Shown one piece after another: positions 1-7,869 of a stretch of 64,000 bases of DNA (positions are counted from its first letter, which is position 1; each line of letters starts with the position of its first letter). Both the position numbers and the translations under genes were made by a program. The notes below the pieces were generated by a model that worked only from the letters and a program-made list of their open reading frames with translations, was not told the DNA's origin and ran no database searches. The DNA is taken from positions 124,001-188,000 of the forward strand of contig NZ_CANNGQ010000002.1 of assembly GCF_947504145.1 (NCBI RefSeq), given 5' to 3'. The DNA comes from an uncultured Microbulbifer sp. (GTDB lineage: Bacteria > Pseudomonadota > Gammaproteobacteria > Pseudomonadales > Cellvibrionaceae).

Positions 1-1467
1 ACCCTGATTACCGGCGCGGCGCTCGCCTCCGAAGCGGGCTCCTCCGACCCTATCGACGCGGCAATTTTTGCCGGCGTCACTGATCCCGGCGCGCTGCAGA
101 AATATCGGCGCGGCACCTTCACCCCCTTCGACCCAGTGAGCAAACACACGCTTTCCGAGGTCACCGATGCCGATGGCCATGCACTCACCTTTGCCAAGGG
201 CGCACCCCAGGCGATCTCGCAGTTGTGCGGGCTGAAGGGTGAGGCGGCGGAAAAAATGGACCGCAGCGTGGCGCAATTGGCCGAACGCGGGTTGCGTGCT
301 CTGGCCGTATCCATGTCCGCCGATGGCGGCAGCCACTGGTCGTTTCTCGGCATTCTGTCGCTGGAGGATCCGCCGCGGGAGGACTCCGCCGAAACGATTC
401 AAAAGGCGCGCGAGCACGGCTTGGCGATAAAAATGATTACCGGCGACGACGTCGCCATCGGACGGGAAATTGCCCAACAGGTGGGCATCGGTACCAATAT
501 CCTCAACGCCGCCGATGTTTTCCCAAAAGACATGAACCCCGATCACCTGCCGGAAACCTGCATTGATAGTGTGGAAAAAGTCGACGGTTTTGGGCGCGTT
601 TTCCCCGAACACAAATACGCCATGGTAAAAGCGCTGCAGGGCCGCGGACACCAGGTAGCCATGACCGGTGATGGCGTCAACGATGCGCCGGCGCTAAAGC
701 AGGCGGATTGCGGCATTGCGGTGAGCGGTGCCACCGATGCCGCGCGCGCGGCGGCGGCGATTATTCTCACCGCGCCGGGCCTGTCCACGGTGGTAGATGC
801 CATTGACGAGGCGCGCAAAATTTTCGAGCGCATCCTGAATTACATCCTGTTCCGTGTCGCCATGACCCTCGACATTATGGCGGTGGTGGTGATCGCTACG
901 GTGTTTTTCAATTTTTCACCGCTCACACCGGTGATGATCGTTTTGATCGCATTGCTGGACGATGTACCCATCATGACTATCGCCTACGATAATACCCGGG
1001 TGCCACCAAAGCCAATGCACTGGCATATGTATCGCCTGTTGTTCTGCGCGGGTATCCTCGGCCTGTTTGCCATTGCGCAGACCGTCGGCCTGTTGCTGAT
1101 CGGCATGGAGTGGCTGAGCAACCCGCACTGGCAATCCTGGATCAGCCTTAGCAAAGAGCAGTTGCAAACCATCGTGTTCCTGCAAATCGTCGCTGGCGGC
1201 CATTTACTGCTGTTTGTGGTGCGCGCGCGCCATGCATTTTTTGCCCGGCCCTGGCCGGCATTGCCGCTGTTTGCCGCCATCGCGGGCACGCAGGTTCTGG
1301 CGGTGCTGGTGTGTGGATTCGGCTGGCTGGTGCCCGCCATTCCCTGGAAAGTGATCGGGCTGGTGTGGCTGTATATGCTGGTGTGGATGTTGGTATTGGA
1401 TATTGTGAAAAGGGTGCTTTATCGGCACCTGCAGAATGCCGACCAGGCGCAGGAGGTAGGCCGGTGA
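1..1467 (+). CDS. P-type proton-efflux ATPase, C-terminal part (truncated by window edge)
   Basis: The reading frame is open from base 1, so the N-terminus, including the phosphorylated DKTGT site, lies outside the window. The visible 488 residues hold the nucleotide-binding motif FDPVSK, the P-domain motifs MITGDD and TGDGVNDAPALK, and then a hydrophobic C-terminal half with about six membrane segments, including the stretch LLDDVPIMTIAYDN. This combination is typical of plasma-membrane H+-ATPases (type IIIA) rather than heavy-metal pumps. Such enzymes export protons at the cost of ATP in the cytoplasmic membrane. The stop codon overlaps the GTG start of the polyphosphate kinase gene, so the two are probably translated together. 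Substrate identity (H+ versus another cation) is inferred from family resemblance only. Confidence 0.85.
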   Translation, partial: TLITGAALASEAGSSDPIDAAIFAGVTDPGALQKYRRGTFTPFDPVSKHTLSEVTDADGHALTFAKGAPQAISQLCGLKGEAAEKMDRSVAQLAERGLRALAVSMSADGGSHWSFLGILSLEDPPREDSAETIQKAREHGLAIKMITGDDVAIGREIAQQVGIGTNILNAADVFPKDMNPDHLPETCIDSVEKVDGFGRVFPEHKYAMVKALQGRGHQVAMTGDGVNDAPALKQADCGIAVSGATDAARAAAAIILTAPGLSTVVDAIDEARKIFERILNYILFRVAMTLDIMAVVVIATVFFNFSPLTPVMIVLIALLDDVPIMTIAYDNTRVPPKPMHWHMYRLLFCAGILGLFAIAQTVGLLLIGMEWLSNPHWQSWISLSKEQLQTIVFLQIVAGGHLLLFVVRARHAFFARPWPALPLFAAIAGTQVLAVLVCGFGWLVPAIPWKVIGLVWLYMLVWMLVLDIVKRVLYRHLQNADQAQEVGR

Positions 1468-2309
1468 ATTACTACGATGAATTCCGGGTGAAACCCGGCA
1501 GTAAGATCCGCCTGGATAAAATCGATGCGTCGTTTCACGGCGAGCATAAAGATGAAGATTCGGCGCTGCCGGTCATCGAGGAATACAAGCGCAAACTGCG
1601 CGAATTACAGTATCGGATGTACGCCGAGCACAAACGCTCCCTGTTGATCTGCTTGCAGGGGCGCGATGCCGCCGGCAAAGACGGCACCATCAATCACGTA
1701 CTCGGCGCGATGAATCCGCAGGGTTGTACGGTGACCGGGTTCAAGCAACCGTCTACCGCGGAGCGGGAGCACGATTTCTTATGGCGTTGCCACAAGGTGA
1801 CCCCGCGGCGTGGGCACGTAGCCATTTTCAACCGTTCCCACTACGAAGATGTACTGATCCAGCGGGTGCACAAGATGGTGCCGAAGAAAGTGTGGTCCGG
1901 GCGCTACGAACACATCAATAACTTCGAAAAGTTGCTTGCAGACAACGACACCGCCATCCTCAAGTTTTACCTGCATATCGATCCAGAAGAACAACTGGAG
2001 CGTTTCAAAAAGCGGATTGATGATCCCGCGCGTCACTGGAAAATCAGCGACAGCGATTACAGTGAGGCGCAGTACTGGGATAAATACACCAAGGCGTTTG
2101 AGGCGGTACTGAAAAAATGCAGCACTGATCACGCGCCCTGGTTTGTGATTCCCGCCAATCACAAGTGGTTTCGCAACCTGGCCATTTCCCACATTGTGGT
2201 GCGGGCACTCGAGTCGATGAACATGCAATTCCCCGAGCCAAGTGTGGATATTGACGAGATCCGGGAGAAGTATCACTCACTTCATCGGGCGCACAGCGAC
2301 AGGGAATAA
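1464..2309 (+). CDS. ppk2: Polyphosphate kinase 2 family protein
   Basis: A 281-residue cytoplasmic protein of the usual single-domain PPK2 length. It carries a Walker A motif GRDAAGKDG (residues about 66-74), a Walker B-like FNRSHYEDV and a basic lid containing KKRIDDPARHWK. PPK2 enzymes transfer phosphate between polyphosphate and nucleotides, mostly making ATP or GTP from the diphosphate or monophosphate. The start is taken as GTG at 1464, which forms a GTGA overlap with the ATPase stop and has AGGAGG about seven bases upstream. Frame-open sequence further upstream lies inside the ATPase gene and is not needed. The subclass (I, II or III) cannot be settled by eye. Confidence 0.9.
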   Translation: MNYYDEFRVKPGSKIRLDKIDASFHGEHKDEDSALPVIEEYKRKLRELQYRMYAEHKRSLLICLQGRDAAGKDGTINHVLGAMNPQGCTVTGFKQPSTAEREHDFLWRCHKVTPRRGHVAIFNRSHYEDVLIQRVHKMVPKKVWSGRYEHINNFEKLLADNDTAILKFYLHIDPEEQLERFKKRIDDPARHWKISDSDYSEAQYWDKYTKAFEAVLKKCSTDHAPWFVIPANHKWFRNLAISHIVVRALESMNMQFPEPSVDIDEIREKYHSLHRAHSDRE

Positions 2310-2314
2310 AATTA

Positions 2315-3589
2315 TCAGAATCTCGTCGGCGTACAGCGCGGTTTGGCGAAAACAAACTGCGCCGTACTGATGGCGCGCTCAAGGAAACCACCCTCGCAGT
2401 AGCACAGGTAGTAGTCCCACATATGAATGAAGCGCCGGTCGAAGCCCTGTGCGCGCACCGCATCGAGCTGGGCGAAGAATGCCTCACGCCATGCGTGCAG
2501 AGTACATGCGTAGTCGTGGGTGATGTCTTCCAGGCCAACGATCTGCATATCGGTACTATCGGCAATGTGCTCGGCAATAATCTGGTTGGAGGGCAGGCAA
2601 CCGCCGGGGAAAATATAGCGTTGAATAAAATCCACACGCTTGCGGTAGCTGTGGAAACGCTGATCCTGGATCGTGATCGCCTGCATCACCATCCGTCCTT
2701 CCGGCTTGAGCAGGTGGCTGCAGCGGTGAAAAAACTCGTGGTAGTGGGAGTAGCCGACCGCCTCGATCATTTCGATGGACACGATCTTGTCGTATTCGCC
2801 CTGTAAATCGCGATAGTCATTCAGCAGTAAGGTGACGCGGTCCTGCAGCCCCTCTTTTTCCACCCACGCCTTGGCATACTGATACTGTTCACGGGAGATG
2901 GTTGTGGTGGTTACGTGGCATCCATAATGTTTTGCCGCATGTACCGCCATGCCACCCCAGCCGGTGCCAATTTCCAGCAAATGATCGTTCTCAGTGAGCT
3001 GCAGTTTCTCGCAGATTTTTTCCAATTTGTATACCGATGCCTCGTGCAGGCTGGCGGATTCGTTGGGAAACACCGCCGAGGAATACAGCATGGTGGGATC
3101 GAGAAAGAGCTGGAAAAAATCATTACCCAGGTCATAGTGGGCGGCGATATTGCGCTGTGAACCGCGGCGACTGTTGTCGTTCAGGCGGTGCAACACTTTC
3201 GCTATTGCGCTGGAGATAAGGCTCCAACTGGAATCCAAATTTTCCAGCAGCGCCATATTCCGCACCATCAGGCGCACCACAGCGACCAGGTCCGGGGAGT
3301 CCCAATGCCCATCCATATAGGCTTCGCCAGCGCCGATGGAGCCACCGAGAAGAATCTGAATGTAGGCCTCCGGGTCTCGTACCCGAATGCGGGCGTTCGC
3401 GCCGGATTTGTCGCCGAACACAAACAGTTTGCCGGCCGGCTCCTCAATGGTCAGCCCGCCGAACTGAAGGCCCTGCAGGCGATCGTGCACCAATCGGCGG
3501 GCCAGACGCGTGCGCCAGCGCGGCTGGGTATTGGAAGCATCCGGTGTGGCATCGGTTGCTGAGTGCGCCAAATGGTGAATACTTTTCAT
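2315..3589 (-). CDS. Cyclopropane-fatty-acyl-phospholipid synthase family methyltransferase
   Basis: A 424-residue SAM-dependent methyltransferase of the CFA synthase/mycolic acid methyltransferase family. It has the SAM-binding loop LEIGTGWGGMAVHAA, the following SIEMIEAVG segment and the family motif FPGGCLPS. Enzymes of this fold methylate double bonds of membrane phospholipid acyl chains. It is the last gene of the operon opposite the ECF sigma factor, 76 bp after the DUF1365 gene. CFA-type genes in ECF11/ChrR regulons of other bacteria serve membrane lipid changes under singlet oxygen, including furan fatty acid synthesis, so a UfaM-like role is as likely as cyclopropanation. The start ATG at 3589 has AAGG about nine bases upstream. 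It converges on the PPK2 gene with only five bases between the stops. Confidence 0.85.
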   Translation of the reverse strand: MKSIHHLAHSATDATPDASNTQPRWRTRLARRLVHDRLQGLQFGGLTIEEPAGKLFVFGDKSGANARIRVRDPEAYIQILLGGSIGAGEAYMDGHWDSPDLVAVVRLMVRNMALLENLDSSWSLISSAIAKVLHRLNDNSRRGSQRNIAAHYDLGNDFFQLFLDPTMLYSSAVFPNESASLHEASVYKLEKICEKLQLTENDHLLEIGTGWGGMAVHAAKHYGCHVTTTTISREQYQYAKAWVEKEGLQDRVTLLLNDYRDLQGEYDKIVSIEMIEAVGYSHYHEFFHRCSHLLKPEGRMVMQAITIQDQRFHSYRKRVDFIQRYIFPGGCLPSNQIIAEHIADSTDMQIVGLEDITHDYACTLHAWREAFFAQLDAVRAQGFDRRFIHMWDYYLCYCEGGFLERAISTAQFVFAKPRCTPTRF

Positions 3590-3603
3590 CAGCGGAACCT
3601 TCT

Positions 3604-3651
3604 ATCGGCGAAATTCTTTATCGACGAAATCTTTAATCGGCGAAACTTGTT
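3604..3651. repeat. Three imperfect 16-bp tandem repeats before the CFA-type gene
   Basis: The block ATCGRCGAAA recurs at 3604, 3620 and 3636, an exact 16-bp period with A/T-rich spacers. It fills most of the short gap between the DUF1365 stop and the CFA-type start. It may be simple slippage, or a small regulatory array within the operon. There is no direct evidence for either. Confidence 0.6.
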
Positions 3652-3665
3652 ATAAAAAACGCGTC

Positions 3666-4472
3666 CTATTCGGACTGCTCTTCCGGCTCTCGCTGTGGCG
3701 GTGATTGCCGTGAGGGATGCGCGATCACCGGTATACGCTTGAGCCATAGTTTAAGTGCCTGCCAGTATATAGCGGCAATAACTTTTACGGTCATCAGTGG
3801 GTATTGGATCAAAACCCGGTTGAGTGTTTTTGCGGAGACTTCGTGGCGGGTCAGTGACAGGGTGGCGTCGTGCACTTTCGTGTCTTCTTGGACATTCTGC
3901 AGGAATGCCGTCAACCGTTTACCCGGGGTACAGCTGCGCCAGTGGTATACCTGTTCCATTGGCATAAATGGGGAAACATGCATGGCTTTATCAAAGCGGG
4001 TTTTTTGGACGCTGTTCTGGTTTCGGCAATCGAGCACATAACCGTGGCGTTCGTTCCATGGGGTGTTGTGAACATCCAGTAGCAGCCACTGCACTTGGCT
4101 GCCGGTTTCGTCGAAGCAGTAATAAATGGAAATGGGGTTCATGTTCACCCCGAAGTAACGCCAGTTCGCCAGTACGCGAATGGGGCCGGTGGGTCGGGTG
4201 CCGGCCTCTTCTTCAATCCGGTTGCGCACCGCTTCGTCGAGGGGGATTTGCGCATCGCCAAAAAAATCCGCGCGGCGAAAACGCGCCAGTGCCCAGGGAC
4301 CCTCTCCCCAGAAAACCGAGCGCGAAGATAGCTGGGCGAGTTCCGCCAGATCCAGGTAGACCATAAACACCTGGTAGCGGAAGTGGTGCGCCCGGGGTGC
4401 AAAGCGGCGGTGCTGTACCCAGCCGCTATAGATTGCGCTGTGCATGGATGAGATCGGTGTCGGCTGTTGCAT
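3666..4472 (-). CDS. DUF1365 domain-containing protein
   Basis: A 268-residue protein whose N-terminus (MHSAIYSGWVQHRRF after a short lead) and following sequence (HHFRYQVFMVYLDLAEL) are characteristic of DUF1365. Genes of this family nearly always sit between an FAD-dependent oxidoreductase and a CFA-type methyltransferase, as here, but the biochemical role is not established. The start is placed at ATG 4472 because GGGGGAGAAG stands just upstream. It overlaps the oxidoreductase gene by 47 bp, which supports translational coupling. A second ATG at 4445 would give a protein nine residues shorter. The product probably acts in the membrane-lipid modification pathway of this operon, by context only. 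Confidence 0.85.
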   Translation of the reverse strand: MQQPTPISSMHSAIYSGWVQHRRFAPRAHHFRYQVFMVYLDLAELAQLSSRSVFWGEGPWALARFRRADFFGDAQIPLDEAVRNRIEEEAGTRPTGPIRVLANWRYFGVNMNPISIYYCFDETGSQVQWLLLDVHNTPWNERHGYVLDCRNQNSVQKTRFDKAMHVSPFMPMEQVYHWRSCTPGKRLTAFLQNVQEDTKVHDATLSLTRHEVSAKTLNRVLIQYPLMTVKVIAAIYWQALKLWLKRIPVIAHPSRQSPPQREPEEQSE

Positions 4473-5784
4473 GATTCTTCTCCCCCGGGCAGTGCTCGGA
4501 TTCAGGGGGTAATGTGGCGGTGGCAGATTGCGCAGGCAGGGATGCGCCAAACTGCCGGGCGACACGCAGGGCGCTGGTCACGCCGTCCTCATGGAAACCA
4601 TTGGCCCAGTAGGCGCCGCAGAACCAGGTGCGGCGGACGCCATTAATAGTTGCCCAGCGTTCCTGAGCCTGTCTGCCTGCCACCGAAAACTGCGGGTGTG
4701 CATATTCAAATCGTTGCAGCACCTTGTCCGGGTCGATCGAGCTCTCGGCATTGAGTGTAACGCAGTAGGTTTTCTCCGTGTCCAGGCGCTGCAGGATATT
4801 CATGTTGTAGGTGAGAATCGGGGGGCTGGATGCGTCTTCGCCGAGCCGGTAATTCCAGCTCGCCCAGGCTGTGCGACGACTGGGCAGCAGGCTGGTGTCG
4901 GTGTGCAGTACCACCGAATTGTTTGCGTAGGGGATGGCCTCGAGAATTTCGCGCTCGTCCTGGCTGGGATCGCTCAGGCAGGCCAGTGCCTGGTCCGAGT
5001 GGCAGGCGAAAATGACCTCGTCGAAGCGCTCGACCTCGCCCGTCGCAGTCTGAATATCCACATGGGATTCCGAACGGATTACCCCGGTGACCGGTGTGTT
5101 CAGCCGAATGCGCTCGGCGAAACCGCGCACCAGTGGTGCGATGTATTCCCGGGAGCCGCCGCGAATAACGCGCCACTGGGGCCGATTAAAAATATTCAGC
5201 AGGCCGTGGTTGACGAAAAAACGGATAAAAAACGCTGCGGAGAAGCTGCGCATCTGCGTCAGGCTGGCAGACCAGATCGCCGACCCCATGGGGATCAGGT
5301 AGCGCTGGCAGAACTCCTCGGAATAGTGATTGCGCGTGAGGTAGTCGCCAAGTGAGATCGCCTCGTCAATGTTTCCGTTGTTGAGGTCGCGCACGGCGCT
5401 GCGGTTGAAGCGCACTATATCGCCGAGCATTCGCCAGTGGCCTGGGCTGAGCAGGTTGCGGCGCTGGGCGAACAGGCTATTGAAGTTATTGCCCGCGTAC
5501 TCAAACGGCTGCTGTGGATTACTGACACTGAAGCCCATGTCCGTGGGCTGTGACTCCACGCCGAGTGTGTCCAGCAGGCGGATGAAGTTCGGGTAGGTCC
5601 AGTCGTTGTAGACGATAAAGCCGGTATCAATGGGCAGGGTGCGCTCACCTTCCTGCACATCGACGGTGGCGGTGTGCCCACCGAGCCGGGGTCCGGCCTC
5701 GAACAGGGTGATGTCGTGCTGGCGGTGCAGCAGGTAGGCGCTGGTGAGGCCGGAGATACCACTGCCGATAATGGCGATTTTCAT
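4426..5784 (-). CDS. FAD-dependent oxidoreductase (NAD(P)/FAD-binding, amine-oxidase fold)
   Basis: A 452-residue flavoprotein that begins with the dinucleotide-binding motif IIGSGISGLTSAYLL, followed by LGGHTATV. The C-terminal FAD-contacting region contains WFCGAYWANGFHEDG. The family is related to phytoene desaturases and amine oxidases and is annotated as NAD/FAD-binding protein in the CFA/DUF1365/SDR clusters of many proteobacteria. The start ATG at 5784 shares bases with the stop of the upstream SDR gene (ATGA overlap). An earlier in-frame Met at 5841 lies inside the SDR gene and is less likely. In ECF11 regulons such a flavoprotein is thought to oxidise or desaturate membrane fatty acids. 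That role is inferred here. Confidence 0.85.
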   Translation of the reverse strand: MKIAIIGSGISGLTSAYLLHRQHDITLFEAGPRLGGHTATVDVQEGERTLPIDTGFIVYNDWTYPNFIRLLDTLGVESQPTDMGFSVSNPQQPFEYAGNNFNSLFAQRRNLLSPGHWRMLGDIVRFNRSAVRDLNNGNIDEAISLGDYLTRNHYSEEFCQRYLIPMGSAIWSASLTQMRSFSAAFFIRFFVNHGLLNIFNRPQWRVIRGGSREYIAPLVRGFAERIRLNTPVTGVIRSESHVDIQTATGEVERFDEVIFACHSDQALACLSDPSQDEREILEAIPYANNSVVLHTDTSLLPSRRTAWASWNYRLGEDASSPPILTYNMNILQRLDTEKTYCVTLNAESSIDPDKVLQRFEYAHPQFSVAGRQAQERWATINGVRRTWFCGAYWANGFHEDGVTSALRVARQFGASLPAQSATATLPPESEHCPGEKNHATADTDLIHAQRNL

Positions 5785-6572
5785 ATTCTGTGTCTCAACT
5801 GGTGAATGCGTGTCAGGCGCGGTGCCACCAGCCCGAACCACAGGCTTTGCATGCAGCCCATGAGTCGCAGGGGCCAGCTCAGCCGGCGGGGAAAGTCGAT
5901 GGTGCGCGCGCCGGAGGACAGTCCGGCGAGGATACGTTGTGCGGCTTTTTCCGGCGTCATCAGAAACGGCATGGAAAAATCATTGCTCGCGGTCAGCGGG
6001 GTGTCGATAAACCCCGGGCGAATCTCCACGATACGCAGGGGAACACGGGCGGTGTCCGCGCGCACCGCATCGAGAAAGTAGCCGAGCGCTGCCTTGGACG
6101 CGCCATAGGCCTCCGCTCGGGGCATGCCGACGACGGAAGACAGGCTGCCCACGGCGGCGAACACCGGCGGTGTTTTGCCCGCAGCGCGGTGATTCAGCAG
6201 GGGCAGTGCGGTGCGCAGGGTATTCACCACACCAAAAAAGTTGCTGTCGAAAACCCGCCGGTAGCTGGCGGTGTCGAGGCGCAGGTCATCCTCATATTCA
6301 CAGGTGCCGGCGCAGGCAATCACCAGGTCGAGCTGGTCGGTGAGCGATTCCAGTTCGCTTTTCGCGCGCTGCATATCCTCGTCGTTGCCGACATCACAGG
6401 GCAGCAGGCGTATCCGTTGCGGGCACAGTTTCTGCACCTCGAGTAGCTGCTCGCTGCCGCGGCCGCTGATGATGAGGAAATTGTTTTGCGCGACCAGCAA
6501 ACGCACCAGTGCCTGGCCGATACCGGAACCGGCGCCGGTGATCCAGATGCATTGGTCGCGGATTTCGCTCAT
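5781..6572 (-). CDS. Short-chain dehydrogenase/reductase (SDR) family oxidoreductase
   Basis: A 263-residue classical SDR. It has the N-terminal cofactor motif TGAGSGIG (residues about 12-19), the catalytic serine region AAVGSLSSVVG and the active-site YGASKAA (YxxxK). It should reduce or oxidise a carbonyl/alcohol using NAD(P)(H) in the cytosol; the substrate is unknown. It starts three bases after the NTF2-like gene stop and overlaps the oxidoreductase start by four bases, so it is an internal gene of the five-gene operon running leftward from 7013. By position it belongs to the lipid-modifying set. Confidence 0.88.
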   Translation of the reverse strand: MSEIRDQCIWITGAGSGIGQALVRLLVAQNNFLIISGRGSEQLLEVQKLCPQRIRLLPCDVGNDEDMQRAKSELESLTDQLDLVIACAGTCEYEDDLRLDTASYRRVFDSNFFGVVNTLRTALPLLNHRAAGKTPPVFAAVGSLSSVVGMPRAEAYGASKAALGYFLDAVRADTARVPLRIVEIRPGFIDTPLTASNDFSMPFLMTPEKAAQRILAGLSSGARTIDFPRRLSWPLRLMGCMQSLWFGLVAPRLTRIHQLRHRI

Positions 6573-6575
6573 GGC

Positions 6576-7013
6576 TCAGGCCTCCGGCGGCAGTTTGGCG
6601 AGACGGGACTTCACCCCGCGCACCAAAGCGCCAAGCAAAGGCACCCGCTCGTAGGTCATGGCGCCGAGGTCATAAAAATCTTCGTGGTAGTCGATGCGGT
6701 CTTTGAATCGCACCAGGCTGCAGCCACGCAGGGTCAGGTCCCGGCCGCCATTGAGGGCGGGGTGCGCGTAGTGCATCTGCCACGGCAAGCAGGCGCTGCC
6801 GTCGCCGAGGGTGGTGGCGTCAAACTCGAATTCGCAGCGTTTGAGCCCTGCGCGCATCTGGGTGAAGTAGTGGGTCACCGAATCCAGCCCGTGCAGCTCG
6901 TGCAGCGGGTCGCGAAATACCAGAGACTTATCGTAGAACCGCGTCAGTGCTTCAGTATCGGCGCGGAGAAAGTCCTGGTAGTAGGTCTGCAGTTCGGTGA
7001 TCAGCGAGGACAT
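6576..7013 (-). CDS. NTF2-like/SnoaL-like protein, first gene of the stress operon
   Basis: A 145-residue protein that starts MSSLITELQTYYQDFL and reads like a nuclear transport factor 2-like fold (YYQDFLRAD...FRDPLHELHG...). It has a single cone-shaped domain and no signal peptide or membrane segment. NTF2-like proteins can be small enzymes or ligand-binding proteins. SnoaL-like members are common companions of the ChrR/ECF sigma gene pair. It is the leader gene of the operon and lies directly downstream of an ECF11-like promoter motif facing left. No catalytic function can be assigned from sequence alone. Confidence 0.8.
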   Translation of the reverse strand: MSSLITELQTYYQDFLRADTEALTRFYDKSLVFRDPLHELHGLDSVTHYFTQMRAGLKRCEFEFDATTLGDGSACLPWQMHYAHPALNGGRDLTLRGCSLVRFKDRIDYHEDFYDLGAMTYERVPLLGALVRGVKSRLAKLPPEA

Positions 7014-7056
7014 GTCCGCCTCCGTGTTGACGGGTGAGTTCTTTATGACTGTTGGA

Positions 7057-7085
7057 GTTTACGCCGGCCAGCCCAGATTGGATCT
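7057..7085 (-). promoter_or_regulatory. ECF11-type promoter candidate for the NTF2-SDR-FAD-DUF1365-CFA operon
   Basis: Read on the minus strand, AGATCC (7085-7080) is followed after 18 bases by TAAACT. This resembles the TGATCC-N18-TAA pattern of singlet-oxygen ECF11 sigma factors. It lies 44 bp upstream of the NTF2-like start and mirrors a similar motif facing the sigma gene. Confidence 0.5.
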
Positions 7086-7175
7086 ATAGCCTGCCCCGGA
7101 AGTGACTTGCTGGTGCAGCTACGACTTGTCAGTCAACTTTTCTGCCGCAGCGGGCAGAGGCGCCGGACACTAAAG

Positions 7176-7205
7176 TGATCCAACCTGCTGGAATCCACGT
7201 AGTAA
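7176..7205 (+). promoter_or_regulatory. ECF11-type promoter candidate for the sigma/anti-sigma operon
   Basis: TGATCC at 7176-7181 is followed by 18 bases and then TAGTAA at 7200-7205, only 21 bp before the ATG of the sigma gene. Together with the mirror-image motif at 7085-7057 it suggests that the sigma factor drives both its own operon and the divergent lipid operon. The short leader means the transcription start would lie very near the start codon. Confidence 0.5.
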
Positions 7206-7226
7206 ACCGTCGACAGGACAGTTCAG

Positions 7227-7859
7227 ATGGCTAAGATGGTGGAACCATTGGGCGGAATAATACAGTTCGGAGACAGGGTGCAGCCTGAACAGCGGCGAGA
7301 CGACGACTGGAGCAGATTGCTCGTGCTGGTTGGCGACAAGCGCGACCGACGCGCGTTCGAGCAGCTGTTCGGCCACTATGCACCGCTGATCAAGGGGTTT
7401 CACTACAGCCGCAACACCCAGGCGCTGGCCCCGGAGGCCGCAGACGAGCTGGTGCAGGAAGTGATGTTCCGTGTGTGGCGCAAGGCGCCCAGCTTCGACC
7501 CGCACAAGGCGTCTGCCAATACCTGGGTGTACACCATCATGCGCAACTGTCGTATCGACCTGATGCGGCGCGGCAGCCGCCACGTTACGGATAGTGAAGT
7601 GGACGTGGACGATATCTGGGATGAGAGCGCGGATAACCAGCCGCTGATCAACCTGCAACAGCGTCGCAACGAGAGCGAGATTGCCGAGGGTATAAAAACC
7701 CTGCCGGCGGACCAGAGCCACGTTTTGCACAAGGCGTATATGGAGGGCAAATCCCACAGTGAAATTGCACAGGAACTGGGTTTGCCACTGGGGACGGTCA
7801 AGTCCCGAGTGCGATTGGCGCTGAAGAAGCTACAAACCGCGCTGAAACGTGTCGAGTAA
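7227..7859 (+). CDS. ECF RNA polymerase sigma factor (RpoE/ECF11-like)
   Basis: A 210-residue sigma-70 family protein of the two-domain ECF type. Region 2 contains FGHYAPLIKGF and the DELVQEVMFRVWRKAP helix. Region 4 contains LPADQSHVLHKAYMEGKSHSEIAQELGLPLGTVKSR, cited here only as an ordinary helix-turn-helix. It is followed with a short overlap by a ChrR-type anti-sigma gene. That pairing defines the ECF11 group, which responds to singlet oxygen and organic peroxides in Rhodobacter and several gammaproteobacteria. It should direct transcription of the divergent lipid-modifying operon when released from the anti-sigma factor. The start is ATG 7227; a second ATG four codons later is possible. 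Confidence 0.9.
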   Translation: MAKMVEPLGGIIQFGDRVQPEQRRDDDWSRLLVLVGDKRDRRAFEQLFGHYAPLIKGFHYSRNTQALAPEAADELVQEVMFRVWRKAPSFDPHKASANTWVYTIMRNCRIDLMRRGSRHVTDSEVDVDDIWDESADNQPLINLQQRRNESEIAEGIKTLPADQSHVLHKAYMEGKSHSEIAQELGLPLGTVKSRVRLALKKLQTALKRVE

Positions 7860-7869
7860 CGAGGTCAGT

